NCBI GenBank assembly: GCA_029851945.1
Contig: JARKUZ010000090.1
Coordinates: 1-42,599 of the forward strand
DNA: 42,599 nucleotides
Reading direction: 5' to 3'
Origin: Terrisporobacter sp.
Lineage (GTDB): Bacteria; Bacillota_A; Clostridia; Peptostreptococcales; Peptostreptococcaceae
The translations under genes were made by a program, and so were the position numbers. The notes beneath the pieces were generated by a model that made no database searches, had not been told where the DNA came from, and saw nothing but the letters and a program-made list of their open reading frames with translations. Within the stretch, counting starts at the first letter, position 1. Every line of letters begins with the position of its first letter. Below, in pieces: positions 17,008 through 24,217 of the stretch.

Positions 17008-17730
17008 TTATCCATAAATCCTATAATTCAGCCTACTTCCCCTAAGCTCTACACTATAGTCTCCACACATTTCTAGTATCCTACTTCCAATAGCTTCATC
17101 AATTTTAAGCAAATCAGACATAAACATTTCTGTACTAATAATCATAGGTAGATTATTAAAATATCTATGATTTACTATTTCGAAAAAAATATTAAGATCA
17201 CTGGAGGTTATATTCCCCTTAAAAAGATCATCCACCAGCAAAACTTTGCAATTTTTATATGTACTCATAATCTTGTCATAATTCTCAGCATCCATAATAT
17301 GTTGCTTAATCTTCATAATAGAATCTCTATATCCCATATATATAACACCTATACCATTTTTCATAAGTTCATTTGCCACAGCGAAGGAAAGATGGGACTT
17401 ACCACTCCCTACGCTCCCCATGAAAATAATGCTATTTTTTCTAGTAGATTTAATATTTTGAAAATCCTTTGTATATTCAATTGCCTTAGTATAAGCATTT
17501 AATACCTGTACATTTCTACTAAAATCAAAATTCTCAAAAGTCTTTTTAGCAAACTCTTCACTTATACCACTTTTTGAAAGCATCCTCTCTGCTTGTCTTA
17601 TCTCCTTACAACTACAAGGAATTGCCTTATCATCAACTAATATATAAGTGACATCTTTACATTTGTCACAAAGATACTTAGTTGTACAATTGTCTTGCTT
17701 TTCTAAGTTGCTCTTCACTTGGCTTTTCAT
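17008..17730 (-). CDS. DnaC/IstB-like AAA+ ATPase, putative helicase loader
   Basis: A 240-residue protein with a zinc-type cysteine set (Cys21, Cys24, Cys39, Cys41; CDKCK and CSCKE), Walker A at 105-112 (GSVGSGKS) and Walker B around 163-170 (VLLVDDLF). The C-terminal LNYRIYG is typical of phage and plasmid DnaC homologs. These load the replicative helicase at an origin. I chose the ATG at 17730 with GGGAGGG upstream; it overlaps the end of the DnaD-like gene by 53 bases, in a different frame. The pairing of a DnaD-like organizer with a DnaC-like loader is standard in Gram-positive phage replication modules. Confidence 0.85.
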   Translation of the reverse strand: MKSQVKSNLEKQDNCTTKYLCDKCKDVTYILVDDKAIPCSCKEIRQAERMLSKSGISEEFAKKTFENFDFSRNVQVLNAYTKAIEYTKDFQNIKSTRKNSIIFMGSVGSGKSHLSFAVANELMKNGIGVIYMGYRDSIMKIKQHIMDAENYDKIMSTYKNCKVLLVDDLFKGNITSSDLNIFFEIVNHRYFNNLPMIISTEMFMSDLLKIDEAIGSRILEMCGDYSVELRGSRLNYRIYG

Positions 17731-18216
17731 ATAATCCGCCCTCCCCTTTTTTAGTAGGATGTTCATACTTAAAATCTCTTTTTCCTTTGCCTTCATTTAT
17801 AGCTTTAATATATAAATTCCTAATATTTTCTTTTGTAATATCAGGCAATATAACCTCCAACAAACTGCGGTCTTCCACCATTTTTAATTCAGAGATAATG
17901 CAGTCAATTACCGGTTTTCCACCTAATCGATTTACATTATATTTTGCCCAGTGGACTATAGCTATCTCATGAGTTACTTTATTGTATTTTATCATTTTGT
18001 AATTATTTTCAAATCGCTCCATCATAATAACAACTGCTTCTTCGGTAAATCCTGTCATAAAAGAAATCTCTTTTATCAAAATCTTATATACACCTATTTG
18101 AGTTGTGTTGCTATTAGTTAAAAAAAAAGAAAAAGTAATTTTTCATCAGAAGTAAACTGTTCCAACACTTTAGAATCTCTCCAAAAAGATAAATACACAT
18201 ATCTATAATGAGCCAT
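17678..18216 (-). pseudogene. Phage replisome organizer (DnaD-like N-terminal domain), frameshifted in a 9-base homopolymer
   Basis: A good start lies at 18216 (GGAGG seven bases upstream), reading MAHYRYVYLSFWRDSKVLEQ and on to EKLLFLFF, then TAA. If one base is added to the run of nine A (plus strand 18120-18128), the frame continues as LTNSNTTQIGVYKILIKEIS and on to ARQLYN at 17678. The joined product of about 179 residues has the usual start of phage replisome organizers (DxEKLLFLFFLTN, TTQIGVYKI, IAIVHWAKYN.NR.GGKPV) but lacks the longer C-terminal region. Options are a real null mutation, phase variation, transcriptional slippage on U9, or a sequencing error. From the DNA alone I cannot choose. 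Confidence 0.8.
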
Positions 18217-18227
18217 AGCAATTCCTC

Positions 18228-18656
18228 CTATCTAATTTTAAAAATTCTGCTACTTGTGACTTTACTATACTTTTCATAAATTTCTGGTTCCTCTTCTTTT
18301 AAAAGTTTAGAATCAAATGTTGTCCTAGAAATCTTTTTCCAAGTGATTTTACGATTTTTTACAAAAGCTATATCATTTTCTTTCATAAGCTCCATTATAG
18401 TCTGCTCTATCACTTCTTTTTCTTGCTTAAGCTCAGTAATAGACTCTATTATTCTATCCCTTCTACATACACTTTCATATAGATCATCAGATAAAATTTT
18501 TACTTCATTTACAGTATCCTTGTACATTTCCCTGACTAATTTTCCATATTCCACACTACCTACAGGAGGAACTTTTCTTATCTCTTCTTTCACACCTTTT
18601 TTACTTGTATTTTTCTTTGAATTTTTATTCTTACTAGATTTCTTCGATGAACTCAT
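18228..18656 (-). CDS. Small phage-type coiled-coil protein with a YqaJ-like C-terminal motif
   Basis: 142 residues. The first 25 are Ser/Lys/Asn-rich and disordered. A helical, charged stretch at about 50-100 (LSDDLYESVCRRDRIIESIT) looks like a coiled coil. The end, ITWKKISRTTFDSKLLKEEE then YSKVTSSRIFKIR, resembles the tail found at the C-terminus of YqaJ-type phage exonucleases (W-K, R-x-x-FDSK, tsSR-F-I). The nuclease domain itself is absent. A role in phage recombination or replication is inference. The ATG is two bases after the KilAC stop, with GGAGGGG inside the end of that gene. Confidence 0.6.
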   Translation of the reverse strand: MSSSKKSSKNKNSKKNTSKKGVKEEIRKVPPVGSVEYGKLVREMYKDTVNEVKILSDDLYESVCRRDRIIESITELKQEKEVIEQTIMELMKENDIAFVKNRKITWKKISRTTFDSKLLKEEEPEIYEKYSKVTSSRIFKIR

Positions 18657-18658
18657 AT

Positions 18659-19204
18659 TTACATCCCCTCCAAATTAATATTTTTATCAAACTCCCTAAG
18701 TATTTTCTCCATAAAATAACTAACCCCCTTAGGAGTAAGGTAAATTGTACTCTCTATCTTTGCACCACTTTTCCTGTTGACCACATAGTCCTTTACCTTA
18801 AAAAGACCTTCATCTATAAACTTAGTTTTGGCATAATTTCTGTCACCTTCTCTGTATGTATATCCCCTATTATTTAGCCAACTATGGATTTTGTTTCGTC
18901 CATATGGTACACCCCTTCTTTTTATCATTTCTGCAAAATCTCCAATTCTTACTACCATATCATCATCACCTATGGTGGATAAAACTATAGATCTGTCTTC
19001 ATTGCTTCTGCATAAGTTTATCCCTTCATTACTTTCATATAAATTTCTCACTTGATGTTCTTCCTTCATGTCTATGGTTGTATTTTTTATATTGGATTCT
19101 ATTATTTTTAATGATTGTGACTGGAAATCTAAGAATTGTCGCTGTGCTTCTATAAGCTCTTTTAATTTTGATAAGTTTTGTAAATTATTTTTATAGCTAT
19201 CCAT
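18659..19204 (-). CDS. KilAC-domain (phage antirepressor C-terminal) protein
   Basis: 181 residues. The N-terminal third is a coiled coil (LSKLKELIEAQRQFLDFQSQ). The C-terminal 95 residues match the KilAC/ANT domain of phage antirepressors: RIGDFAEMIKRRGVPYGRNK, HSWLNNRGYTY, then IYLTPKGVSYFMEKIL. No Bro-N or other N-terminal DNA-binding domain is present, so this is the C-terminal domain on a coiled-coil stalk. Such domains bind DNA or repressors and control the lytic switch. GGGGG lies seven bases before the ATG. It overlaps the ribosome site of the next gene, so coupling is likely. Confidence 0.82.
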   Translation of the reverse strand: MDSYKNNLQNLSKLKELIEAQRQFLDFQSQSLKIIESNIKNTTIDMKEEHQVRNLYESNEGINLCRSNEDRSIVLSTIGDDDMVVRIGDFAEMIKRRGVPYGRNKIHSWLNNRGYTYREGDRNYAKTKFIDEGLFKVKDYVVNRKSGAKIESTIYLTPKGVSYFMEKILREFDKNINLEGM

Positions 19205-19374
19205 AATTTTTCCCCCTTTTATGGAATTTCAGCTTTTTTAAACTTATATTTTAATAATATATTTATTAAAAATTAATTTCGGTAAAAGTAACGTTTTCCC
19301 AGGAAATTTTTTAATAAATAAAATTCATAACATATACCACAATTTTCATCCAAATATACTACATATTTCATCTT

Positions 19375-20394
19375 TTATCTTTTTAAGCTGACAAATCCTT
19401 TTATAATAAGAGATTTTAAAGCATTTTCAATATGTACTTTTTTTAAACCTTTTTTTCTTTCCTTTAAATGTTGGTAAATGTCTTTTAATGTTTTTTCCAT
19501 ACATTGATCTTCCATTTCGACTATATATAAGAAAACCTCCTTTTCTAGAATATTATGTATCTTACGCTTAAAGTCATCCAAATAAAAATACCAACAAATA
19601 CTCTTACTACTAAGAAGTTTAACTGCGTAATTAGTTTTTTTACAAATACTCATATAGTTATTTAACTCATCTGGCAATTTAAATTTTTCTATTTCAGACT
19701 TATACTTACTTCGATCAACTGTATAATATACTAAGTCTTGTATCTTAAAGGTAGCATACTTATCATAACAAATTAGAAATTCTGCCATCCTCATATGTTT
19801 TTCATCATTTTCAAATTTATTTTGCCTGTTTACGAATGAATCCATTATAAAATTAGGATTGTAATTGGAACTTGCTCTTATTTGTTCATCCATATATTCA
19901 TAATTTTCTAGAAATAAATTATAATTTATCAATTGTTCTATATCATTAACTTCTTCAGGATATACATACTCCCTCATAGTCAGTATTTCCCTTAGAAACT
20001 TATCATTTCTTCTTATTATATTTATATTAGTCCTTTTAATATCTATTTTGGCATATCCATTTTCATCTAATTTTTTCATATTGTCATATATTGAAATTAT
20101 GTTTGAGTTAATACTGTCCATATCAATTAATGGTATAGATGGTGCAATATTTTTTAATTTAGATTTTCTAATTTCTGATATATATTTGGAAATGCCTATA
20201 CTATCTGAAAAATAATAAAGATCAAAAATTTTTCTAACTCTCTCTAATGTACCAAATTCTCCTATAAGTTCTACTATGGTGTAATCTTTTCCCTTATGGT
20301 AGTTCTCCTCTACTATAGCTAATAATCTTTCTATCTTTTTAAGAGAGTTTCTTACATCCTTTGGTAAAGTACTTAATTCTTTATCCCCATACAT
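19375..20394 (-). CDS. Unrecognised 339-residue protein of the phage-type operon
   Basis: I do not recognise this protein. It is rich in Lys, Glu, Ile, Asn and Tyr, has no signal peptide or membrane segment, and looks all-helical. The N-terminal part (LPKDVRNSLKKIERLLAIVE) could be a helical bundle. The last 45 residues (TLKDIYQHLKERKKGLKKVH, then a helix and SLIIKGFVSLKR) have the shape of a winged helix. A DNA-binding or replication regulator role is only a guess from position between an AraC-type regulator and a KilAC protein. I chose the ATG at 20394 because GGGGGGAA lies six bases upstream; a GTG 21 bases earlier has no site. A 170-base gap follows. Confidence 0.75.
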   Translation of the reverse strand: MYGDKELSTLPKDVRNSLKKIERLLAIVEENYHKGKDYTIVELIGEFGTLERVRKIFDLYYFSDSIGISKYISEIRKSKLKNIAPSIPLIDMDSINSNIISIYDNMKKLDENGYAKIDIKRTNINIIRRNDKFLREILTMREYVYPEEVNDIEQLINYNLFLENYEYMDEQIRASSNYNPNFIMDSFVNRQNKFENDEKHMRMAEFLICYDKYATFKIQDLVYYTVDRSKYKSEIEKFKLPDELNNYMSICKKTNYAVKLLSSKSICWYFYLDDFKRKIHNILEKEVFLYIVEMEDQCMEKTLKDIYQHLKERKKGLKKVHIENALKSLIIKGFVSLKR

Positions 20395-20482
20395 ATAACG
20401 TTCCCCCCACGTCACTCTTTTTCTTTTTTATTTTTATTTTCATTTTTATTTTCATTTTGTCCACTATTCCTAGGCGCTAGGA

Positions 20483-20602
20483 CTACGCATCGATAGAATG
20501 TAAAATTTTTAACTGTCGTCTTAATAAATCATATATACTAAAATTTTCTTCTTCATAGTTCATCACTAAAAGAAATAATATTCTTTCATTTAAACTTTGC
20601 AT
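20483..20602 (-). CDS. Small 39-residue ORF
   Basis: The minus strand has GGGGAA, five bases, then ATG at 20602, and reads MQSLNERILFLLVMNYEEEN and on to QLKILHSIDA before TAG. It is in line with the operon and has a good ribosome site. The acidic/hydrophobic content suggests one amphipathic helix. No family recognised. A palindrome CCTAG-GCG-CTAGG (20469-20481) lies just past its stop. Confidence 0.45.
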   Translation of the reverse strand: MQSLNERILFLLVMNYEEENFSIYDLLRRQLKILHSIDA

Positions 20603-20661
20603 AAAAATTCCCCTTTTTTATTTTTCTTAATAAGTGCATAATGGCAAATAGTTTTAATAGG

Positions 20662-21189
20662 TTATATATCTAGTGGGTCTAAGAATTTATCTGTATCTAT
20701 TTTAGTTATTAAATTTTCAATCAATCGTCTCTTTGCTAAAATGTATATAAGTGATAGGAAGTCAGTCGAATTGTCATATATATCTAAGTATTCATTTATG
20801 TCATCTACTAGTTCCTTTAGTAAGAGTTCCCCTTCTATTCTAGATTTCATGTAAACCTTTTCTTGTAATGTATCATATGTTCCTTTTATATAAACTGATG
20901 GAGTCATATTAAACTCTCTTTTAAAAGCTTTTAAAAATGAACTCTCATCTGCCCAAGGAAGAAGATTACTTTTTTTAATAATACCTGTATTGTTTTTTAT
21001 TTCTAATGCTATTAAACTTAGTTGCCTTCGTACTCTATACTTATCTGGAGTCATTCCTGTAATGCTCTTAAATTTCCTATTAAAATAACCATAATTGTAC
21101 CCTACTAGTTCTTCTATTTCGTCTTTAGAAAATATGCTATGAAAATTTTCTTCTACAGTGTCTATGTATTTGTTTATTGCATTCATCAT
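20662..21189 (-). CDS. AraC-type helix-turn-helix regulator with an unknown C-terminal domain
   Basis: 175 residues. The N-terminal 100 form the double helix-turn-helix of AraC proteins: FSKDEIEELVGYNYGYFNRK then FKSITGMTPDKYRVRRQLSL, and LPWADESSFLKAFKREFNMT followed by PSVYIKG. AraC proteins usually carry this domain at the C-terminus; here it is N-terminal, and a helical acidic 75-residue tail follows in place of a sensor. First gene of the phage-type operon, so probably its regulator. GGAGG is ten bases before the ATG at 21189; a second ATG is adjacent. Two ATTTGAAC repeats lie 42 bases apart upstream (21257 and 21299) and could be its sites. Confidence 0.83.
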   Translation of the reverse strand: MMNAINKYIDTVEENFHSIFSKDEIEELVGYNYGYFNRKFKSITGMTPDKYRVRRQLSLIALEIKNNTGIIKKSNLLPWADESSFLKAFKREFNMTPSVYIKGTYDTLQEKVYMKSRIEGELLLKELVDDINEYLDIYDNSTDFLSLIYILAKRRLIENLITKIDTDKFLDPLDI

Positions 21190-21376
21190 AAGTATTTTAC
21201 CTCCTTTTATATCTATTTTTAGTGTAATTTATCCTATCTTCAATATCAATGGTATAATTTGAACATTAAATTCATCATTTTATGCAATAAATTGTCATAT
21301 TTGAACTTTTTTAGTTAAGTTTTAGTTAATTGATTATAAATTATCCAAAATTCAGATAACATATAGTTCCCTTACA

Positions 21377-21407
21377 ATAAAAAAGCCCATACTAAAAAGT
21401 ATGAGCT
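21377..21407 (-). terminator. Terminator after the small-multidrug-export gene
   Basis: AGCTCATAC and GTATGGGCT pair on the minus strand (one G-U), with a run of T following. The mismatch would be C-A on the other strand, which shows the minus orientation. Confidence 0.85.
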
Positions 21408-21448
21408 GCATACACTATGTGAAAATCATGTATCTACTTATATTTACT

Positions 21449-22015
21449 TTATGCTTCTACTCTATTATCATCATCAAAACTAGTATCCAACTTATTATTT
21501 CTTTTCTTCTTAACAACAGTAAAAATACCTGCTATGACAATAACTGAGCCTATTAATAAAGTCTCCACAGTAATTCCTTCTGCCAAATGTAGAGATACAG
21601 CCATCATAATCACACCAGCTATGGCATTTCCTATAAATATCCCTAAAAGTGCATCTTTTATTCTCATCTTAAAAATAGACGCCAAAGCAGCTCCAGACCA
21701 TGATCCTGTAGTAGGAACTGGCACACCGACGAAAATTATAAGTCCTATTATACTAGCTGCTTTTAACTTCTTAGCTCTACCTTCTATTTTTTTATCTACC
21801 CATCTAATGACTTTATTGAAATATTTTCTATGTCTAAAAAAATCTATAACTTGTCTAAATAATAAAACTACTGGTACTGCCACTATAGAAGATCCTATTA
21901 CACAAGTTATATATACATAAACTGGGTTTAAATCCATTGCTATTCCCAATGGTACGGCTCCTCTTAACTCTATGATTGGTACCATAGATAGAAAAAATAA
22001 TTTAATATATTCCAT
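21449..22015 (-). CDS. Small multidrug export family membrane protein (PF06695/COG2426)
   Basis: 188 residues with about five hydrophobic segments. The start, EYIKLFFLSMVPIIELRGAV followed by PLGIAMDLNP, is the signature of the family, as are FVGVPVPTTGSWSGAALAS and FIGNAIAGVIMM. The family name implies drug export, but function is not established for most members. It ends acidic (SFDDDNRVEA). GAGAGG lies upstream of the ATG. It sits just downstream of galU copy 2, in the position the DedA gene holds relative to galU copy 1; both encode small membrane proteins with internal re-entrant type segments. Confidence 0.85.
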   Translation of the reverse strand: MEYIKLFFLSMVPIIELRGAVPLGIAMDLNPVYVYITCVIGSSIVAVPVVLLFRQVIDFFRHRKYFNKVIRWVDKKIEGRAKKLKAASIIGLIIFVGVPVPTTGSWSGAALASIFKMRIKDALLGIFIGNAIAGVIMMAVSLHLAEGITVETLLIGSVIVIAGIFTVVKKKRNNKLDTSFDDDNRVEA

Positions 22016-22044
22016 GAATTATAATTCCTCTCTTTAAATATATA

Positions 22045-22078
22045 AATAATACCCAAGATTTTATCCCTGGGTATTATT
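22045..22078 (-). terminator. Terminator-like hairpin after galU copy 2
   Basis: AATAATACCCA and TGGGTATTATT pair perfectly, the same arms as at 2373-2406. The loops differ slightly. Confidence 0.7.
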
Positions 22079-22083
22079 GAATG

Positions 22084-23067
22084 CTATTCAGCAGTAACTG
22101 CCACTTCTTCTAAAACGTTCTCTATTTCCTTGTCTTGGCTGTCATTACTATGGTTACAATCTTTGCTGTCTTTATCAACGTTCTCTTCTTTTCTTATTAT
22201 CTCAGCTTTACTTCTTAAAAAATCTATGAAATCATCTCTAAGTTCAGGTCTTTTTAATGCAAAATCAACAGTAGCTTCTAAGAAACCTAATTTATCTCCC
22301 ACATCGTATCTTCTTCCCTGGAAGTTATAAGCATAAATAGCTTCTTTTTTAGCTAAAGTTTGTAGTGCATCAGTTAATTGGATTTCTCCACCTTTTCCTG
22401 GCTCTTGATTTTCTAATATGTTAAATATTTCTGGAGTTATTATATATCTACCAAGTATGGCAATATTTGATGGAGCTTTATCCACTTCTGGCTTTTCCAC
22501 CATGTCTTTTACTTTGTAAACTCTATCTTCTATGTGTTTTACATCCAGTATACCGTATTTATTAGTATTTTCTCTAGCTACTTCTTGAACTCCTAGTATA
22601 GTAGTTTTGTACTCATCGTAAGCATTTATCATTTGTTTTAAACAAGGAGTTTCAGCATCTACTATATCATCACCTAATAAAACTGCAAAAGGCTCGTCCC
22701 CTATGAAACTTTTTGCACAGTGAACTGCATGTCCTAGTCCTTTTGGTTCTTTTTGTCTTATGTAATGTATGTTTACCATGTTAGATATGTTTTGAACCAT
22801 TTCTAACATTTCTTTTTTACCTTTGTTTTCAAGTTCTAGCTCTAATTCTACTGATCTGTCGAAGTGGTCTTCAATACATTTTTTGTTACGACCTGTTACT
22901 ATTAGTATTTCTTCTATGCCTGATGCTATTGCTTCTTCTATTATGTATTGTAGTGTTGGCTTGTCCACTATTGGTAGCATTTCTTTTGCTTGTGCTTTTG
23001 TTGCTGGTAGGAATCTTGTTCCTAGTCCTGCTGCTGGTATTATGGCTTTTCTTACTCTTTGTTTCAT
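22084..23067 (-). CDS. galU: UTP-glucose-1-phosphate uridylyltransferase GalU, copy 2
   Basis: Same enzyme as 2412, with a nearly identical core (for example GRNKKCIEDHFDRSVELELE in both). It differs mainly after residue 290: the linker is about ten residues longer and Asn/Ser/Asp-rich (NHSNDSQDKEIEN) before the common ending VLEEVAVTAE. So the linker has drifted while the tip is conserved. I chose the ATG at 23067 with GGGAG six bases upstream. It stands alone, between a terminator and its own hairpin, and could supply UDP-glucose for Ugd of locus 2. Two galU copies in one 43 kb stretch is unusual. Confidence 0.95.
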   Translation of the reverse strand: MKQRVRKAIIPAAGLGTRFLPATKAQAKEMLPIVDKPTLQYIIEEAIASGIEEILIVTGRNKKCIEDHFDRSVELELELENKGKKEMLEMVQNISNMVNIHYIRQKEPKGLGHAVHCAKSFIGDEPFAVLLGDDIVDAETPCLKQMINAYDEYKTTILGVQEVARENTNKYGILDVKHIEDRVYKVKDMVEKPEVDKAPSNIAILGRYIITPEIFNILENQEPGKGGEIQLTDALQTLAKKEAIYAYNFQGRRYDVGDKLGFLEATVDFALKRPELRDDFIDFLRSKAEIIRKEENVDKDSKDCNHSNDSQDKEIENVLEEVAVTAE

Positions 23068-23113
23068 ATTAATCTCCCTCAATTTTAAAGCTATTTTTAT
23101 ATTAATTATTAAA

Positions 23114-23143
23114 CTTATATGAATTACATCCGTTAAAATGCAA
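23114..23143 (-). promoter_or_regulatory. Candidate promoter of galU copy 2
   Basis: The minus strand has TTGCAT, 18 bases, then TATAAG, directly after the upstream terminator and about 47 bases before the ATG. Confidence 0.4.
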
Positions 23144-23181
23144 AAGTGCTACCTTATGTATACATTAAGATAGCACCTTTT
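23142..23181 (-). terminator. Orphan terminator upstream of galU copy 2
   Basis: AAAAGGTGCTATCTTA pairs with TAAGGTAGCACTTTT on the minus strand (one G-U, one bulge), over a 9-base loop. No intact minus-strand gene precedes it, only the tail at 23186. Confidence 0.7.
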
Positions 23182-23185
23182 ATCC

Positions 23186-23263
23186 TTACTTATTTTCAGA
23201 AAATATAATTCTTATAATACCATTTTCATACTCTATAAAAATCGCGCCAGAAATTCTTATAGA
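23186..23263 (-). pseudogene. Possible C-terminal tail of a lost gene
   Basis: The minus strand reads SIRISGAIFIEYENGIIRII then FSENK and TAA, five bases before the terminator at 23142-23181. A stop closes it upstream and no start is present. The tail plus terminator look like what remains of a minus-strand gene once upstream of galU. Family unknown; 25 codons could also be chance. Confidence 0.35.
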
Positions 23264-23285
23264 TTAAATTAATAAGTAAATAAAT

Positions 23286-23317
23286 AATAGAAATATAATA
23301 AATATTATATTTCTATT
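23286..23317. repeat. Perfect A/T inverted repeat
   Basis: AATAGAAATATAAT (23286-23299), four bases, then its exact complement (23304-23317). It lacks a clear T-run and could be a terminator relic or regulatory site. The rest of 23264-23557 shows no gene; it includes the upstream region of the plus-strand membrane protein. Confidence 0.5.
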
Positions 23318-23557
23318 ATACGCTACATATCGACTATTTTCATTAATAACAATTCGTCAAATATAGACAATTAATAATATATTTTTCCTTTTTAACATAA
23401 TACTTGTATAGCAATTATCATAATATTAAGCCTACCATATTTGCAAGCTTTAACTATCTTATTCAAAGTAACGTGTTTTTGATATTTAATTATTTATTTT
23501 TATATACTTTCATATACTCTATATAAATTAGATTTATATATTTTAAGGAGATCCGTT

Positions 23558-23917
23558 ATGAAAATTAGTGATTCTACGAAAATTAAGGTATTAAATTTAG
23601 TTTGTTTGCTGTTCCTTAATATGATACTTTTATTTGTATGTTTTAGGTTATTTGTTCGTATTGTCAATGTGTTTGTTTATTTTACTGGTTTAATTACTTT
23701 ATTTTTGTGTACCATATTTTTTATCGTTGTTATTCTTTTTATACTTTATAGGATATTTATGCGATTTAGACATTTTAAGAGAGTTGGTTTTAGATTAGGT
23801 GAAGTTTTAGATATGGCTTTATCCTTTCAATATAGATTGATTTTGTTTTTATCTTTGATTGATTTAGTATTATTTTTTGTTTATTTTAATTACTTAAATA
23901 ACATAAAGAAAGACTAA
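23558..23917 (+). CDS. Small membrane protein of unknown function
   Basis: 119 residues with about three strongly hydrophobic helices (LNLVCLLFLNMILLFVCFRL, then about 37-66, and LILFLSLIDLVLFFVYF at the end), separated by a basic loop (YRIFMRFRHFKRVGFRLGEV). The N-terminus MKISDSTKIK is cytoplasmic. AAGGAG lies seven bases before the ATG. No family recognised. It is one of few plus-strand genes here. A decayed copy with the same first ten residues and the same type of hairpin follows at 27504, so this was a mobile or duplicated unit. Its stop lies inside the hairpin at 23910. Confidence 0.7.
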   Translation: MKISDSTKIKVLNLVCLLFLNMILLFVCFRLFVRIVNVFVYFTGLITLFLCTIFFIVVILFILYRIFMRFRHFKRVGFRLGEVLDMALSFQYRLILFLSLIDLVLFFVYFNYLNNIKKD

Positions 23918-23940
23918 CATTTCCGCTCTATGTTAGTCTT
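23910..23940 (+). terminator. Hairpin at the end of the small membrane protein gene
   Basis: AAGACTAACAT and ATGTTAGTCTT pair perfectly around nine bases. The same arms, one base different, follow the pseudogene copy (27838-27867). Confidence 0.65.
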
Positions 23941-24118
23941 AACTTTACAATAAAAAATTATATATAATAAGTGGATATAAGAAATTGAAATATAAAGATG
24001 AAGTTTAAAATTTAATAAGTTATATTTTAATCTTTAACAATAATTAAAAGTTTTATAGAGTATGTAGATAATTTTGTGTATTCTATACCAAAATTAAAGA
24101 ACAATAATTATTTATTTT

Positions 24119-24152
24119 AAAAGGCTATGACTATAATCTCATAGCGCTTTTT
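24119..24152. terminator. Probable bidirectional terminator
   Basis: AAAAGGCTATGA pairs with TCATAGCGCTTTT (one bulge) with A/T tails on both sides. 23941-24118 and 24153-24217 hold nothing else that I can see. Confidence 0.6.
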
Positions 24153-24217
24153 AGTTATTTTTTCCATTTTACAAAACAAGATACCTCTCTAATAAAAAAT
24201 CATAGATTTTTTTGAAA

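Noticed and set aside
20416..20460. TTTTTATTTTCATT-type tandem pattern, considered as a repeat array
   Set aside because: Units are short and imperfect, with no spacers; it is simple AT-rich sequence, not a CRISPR or iteron array.
21449..22015. Second DedA gene paired with galU copy 2
   Set aside because: Motifs (PIIELRGAVPLG, PVPTTGSWSG) are those of the small multidrug export family, not DedA; only the position is similar.
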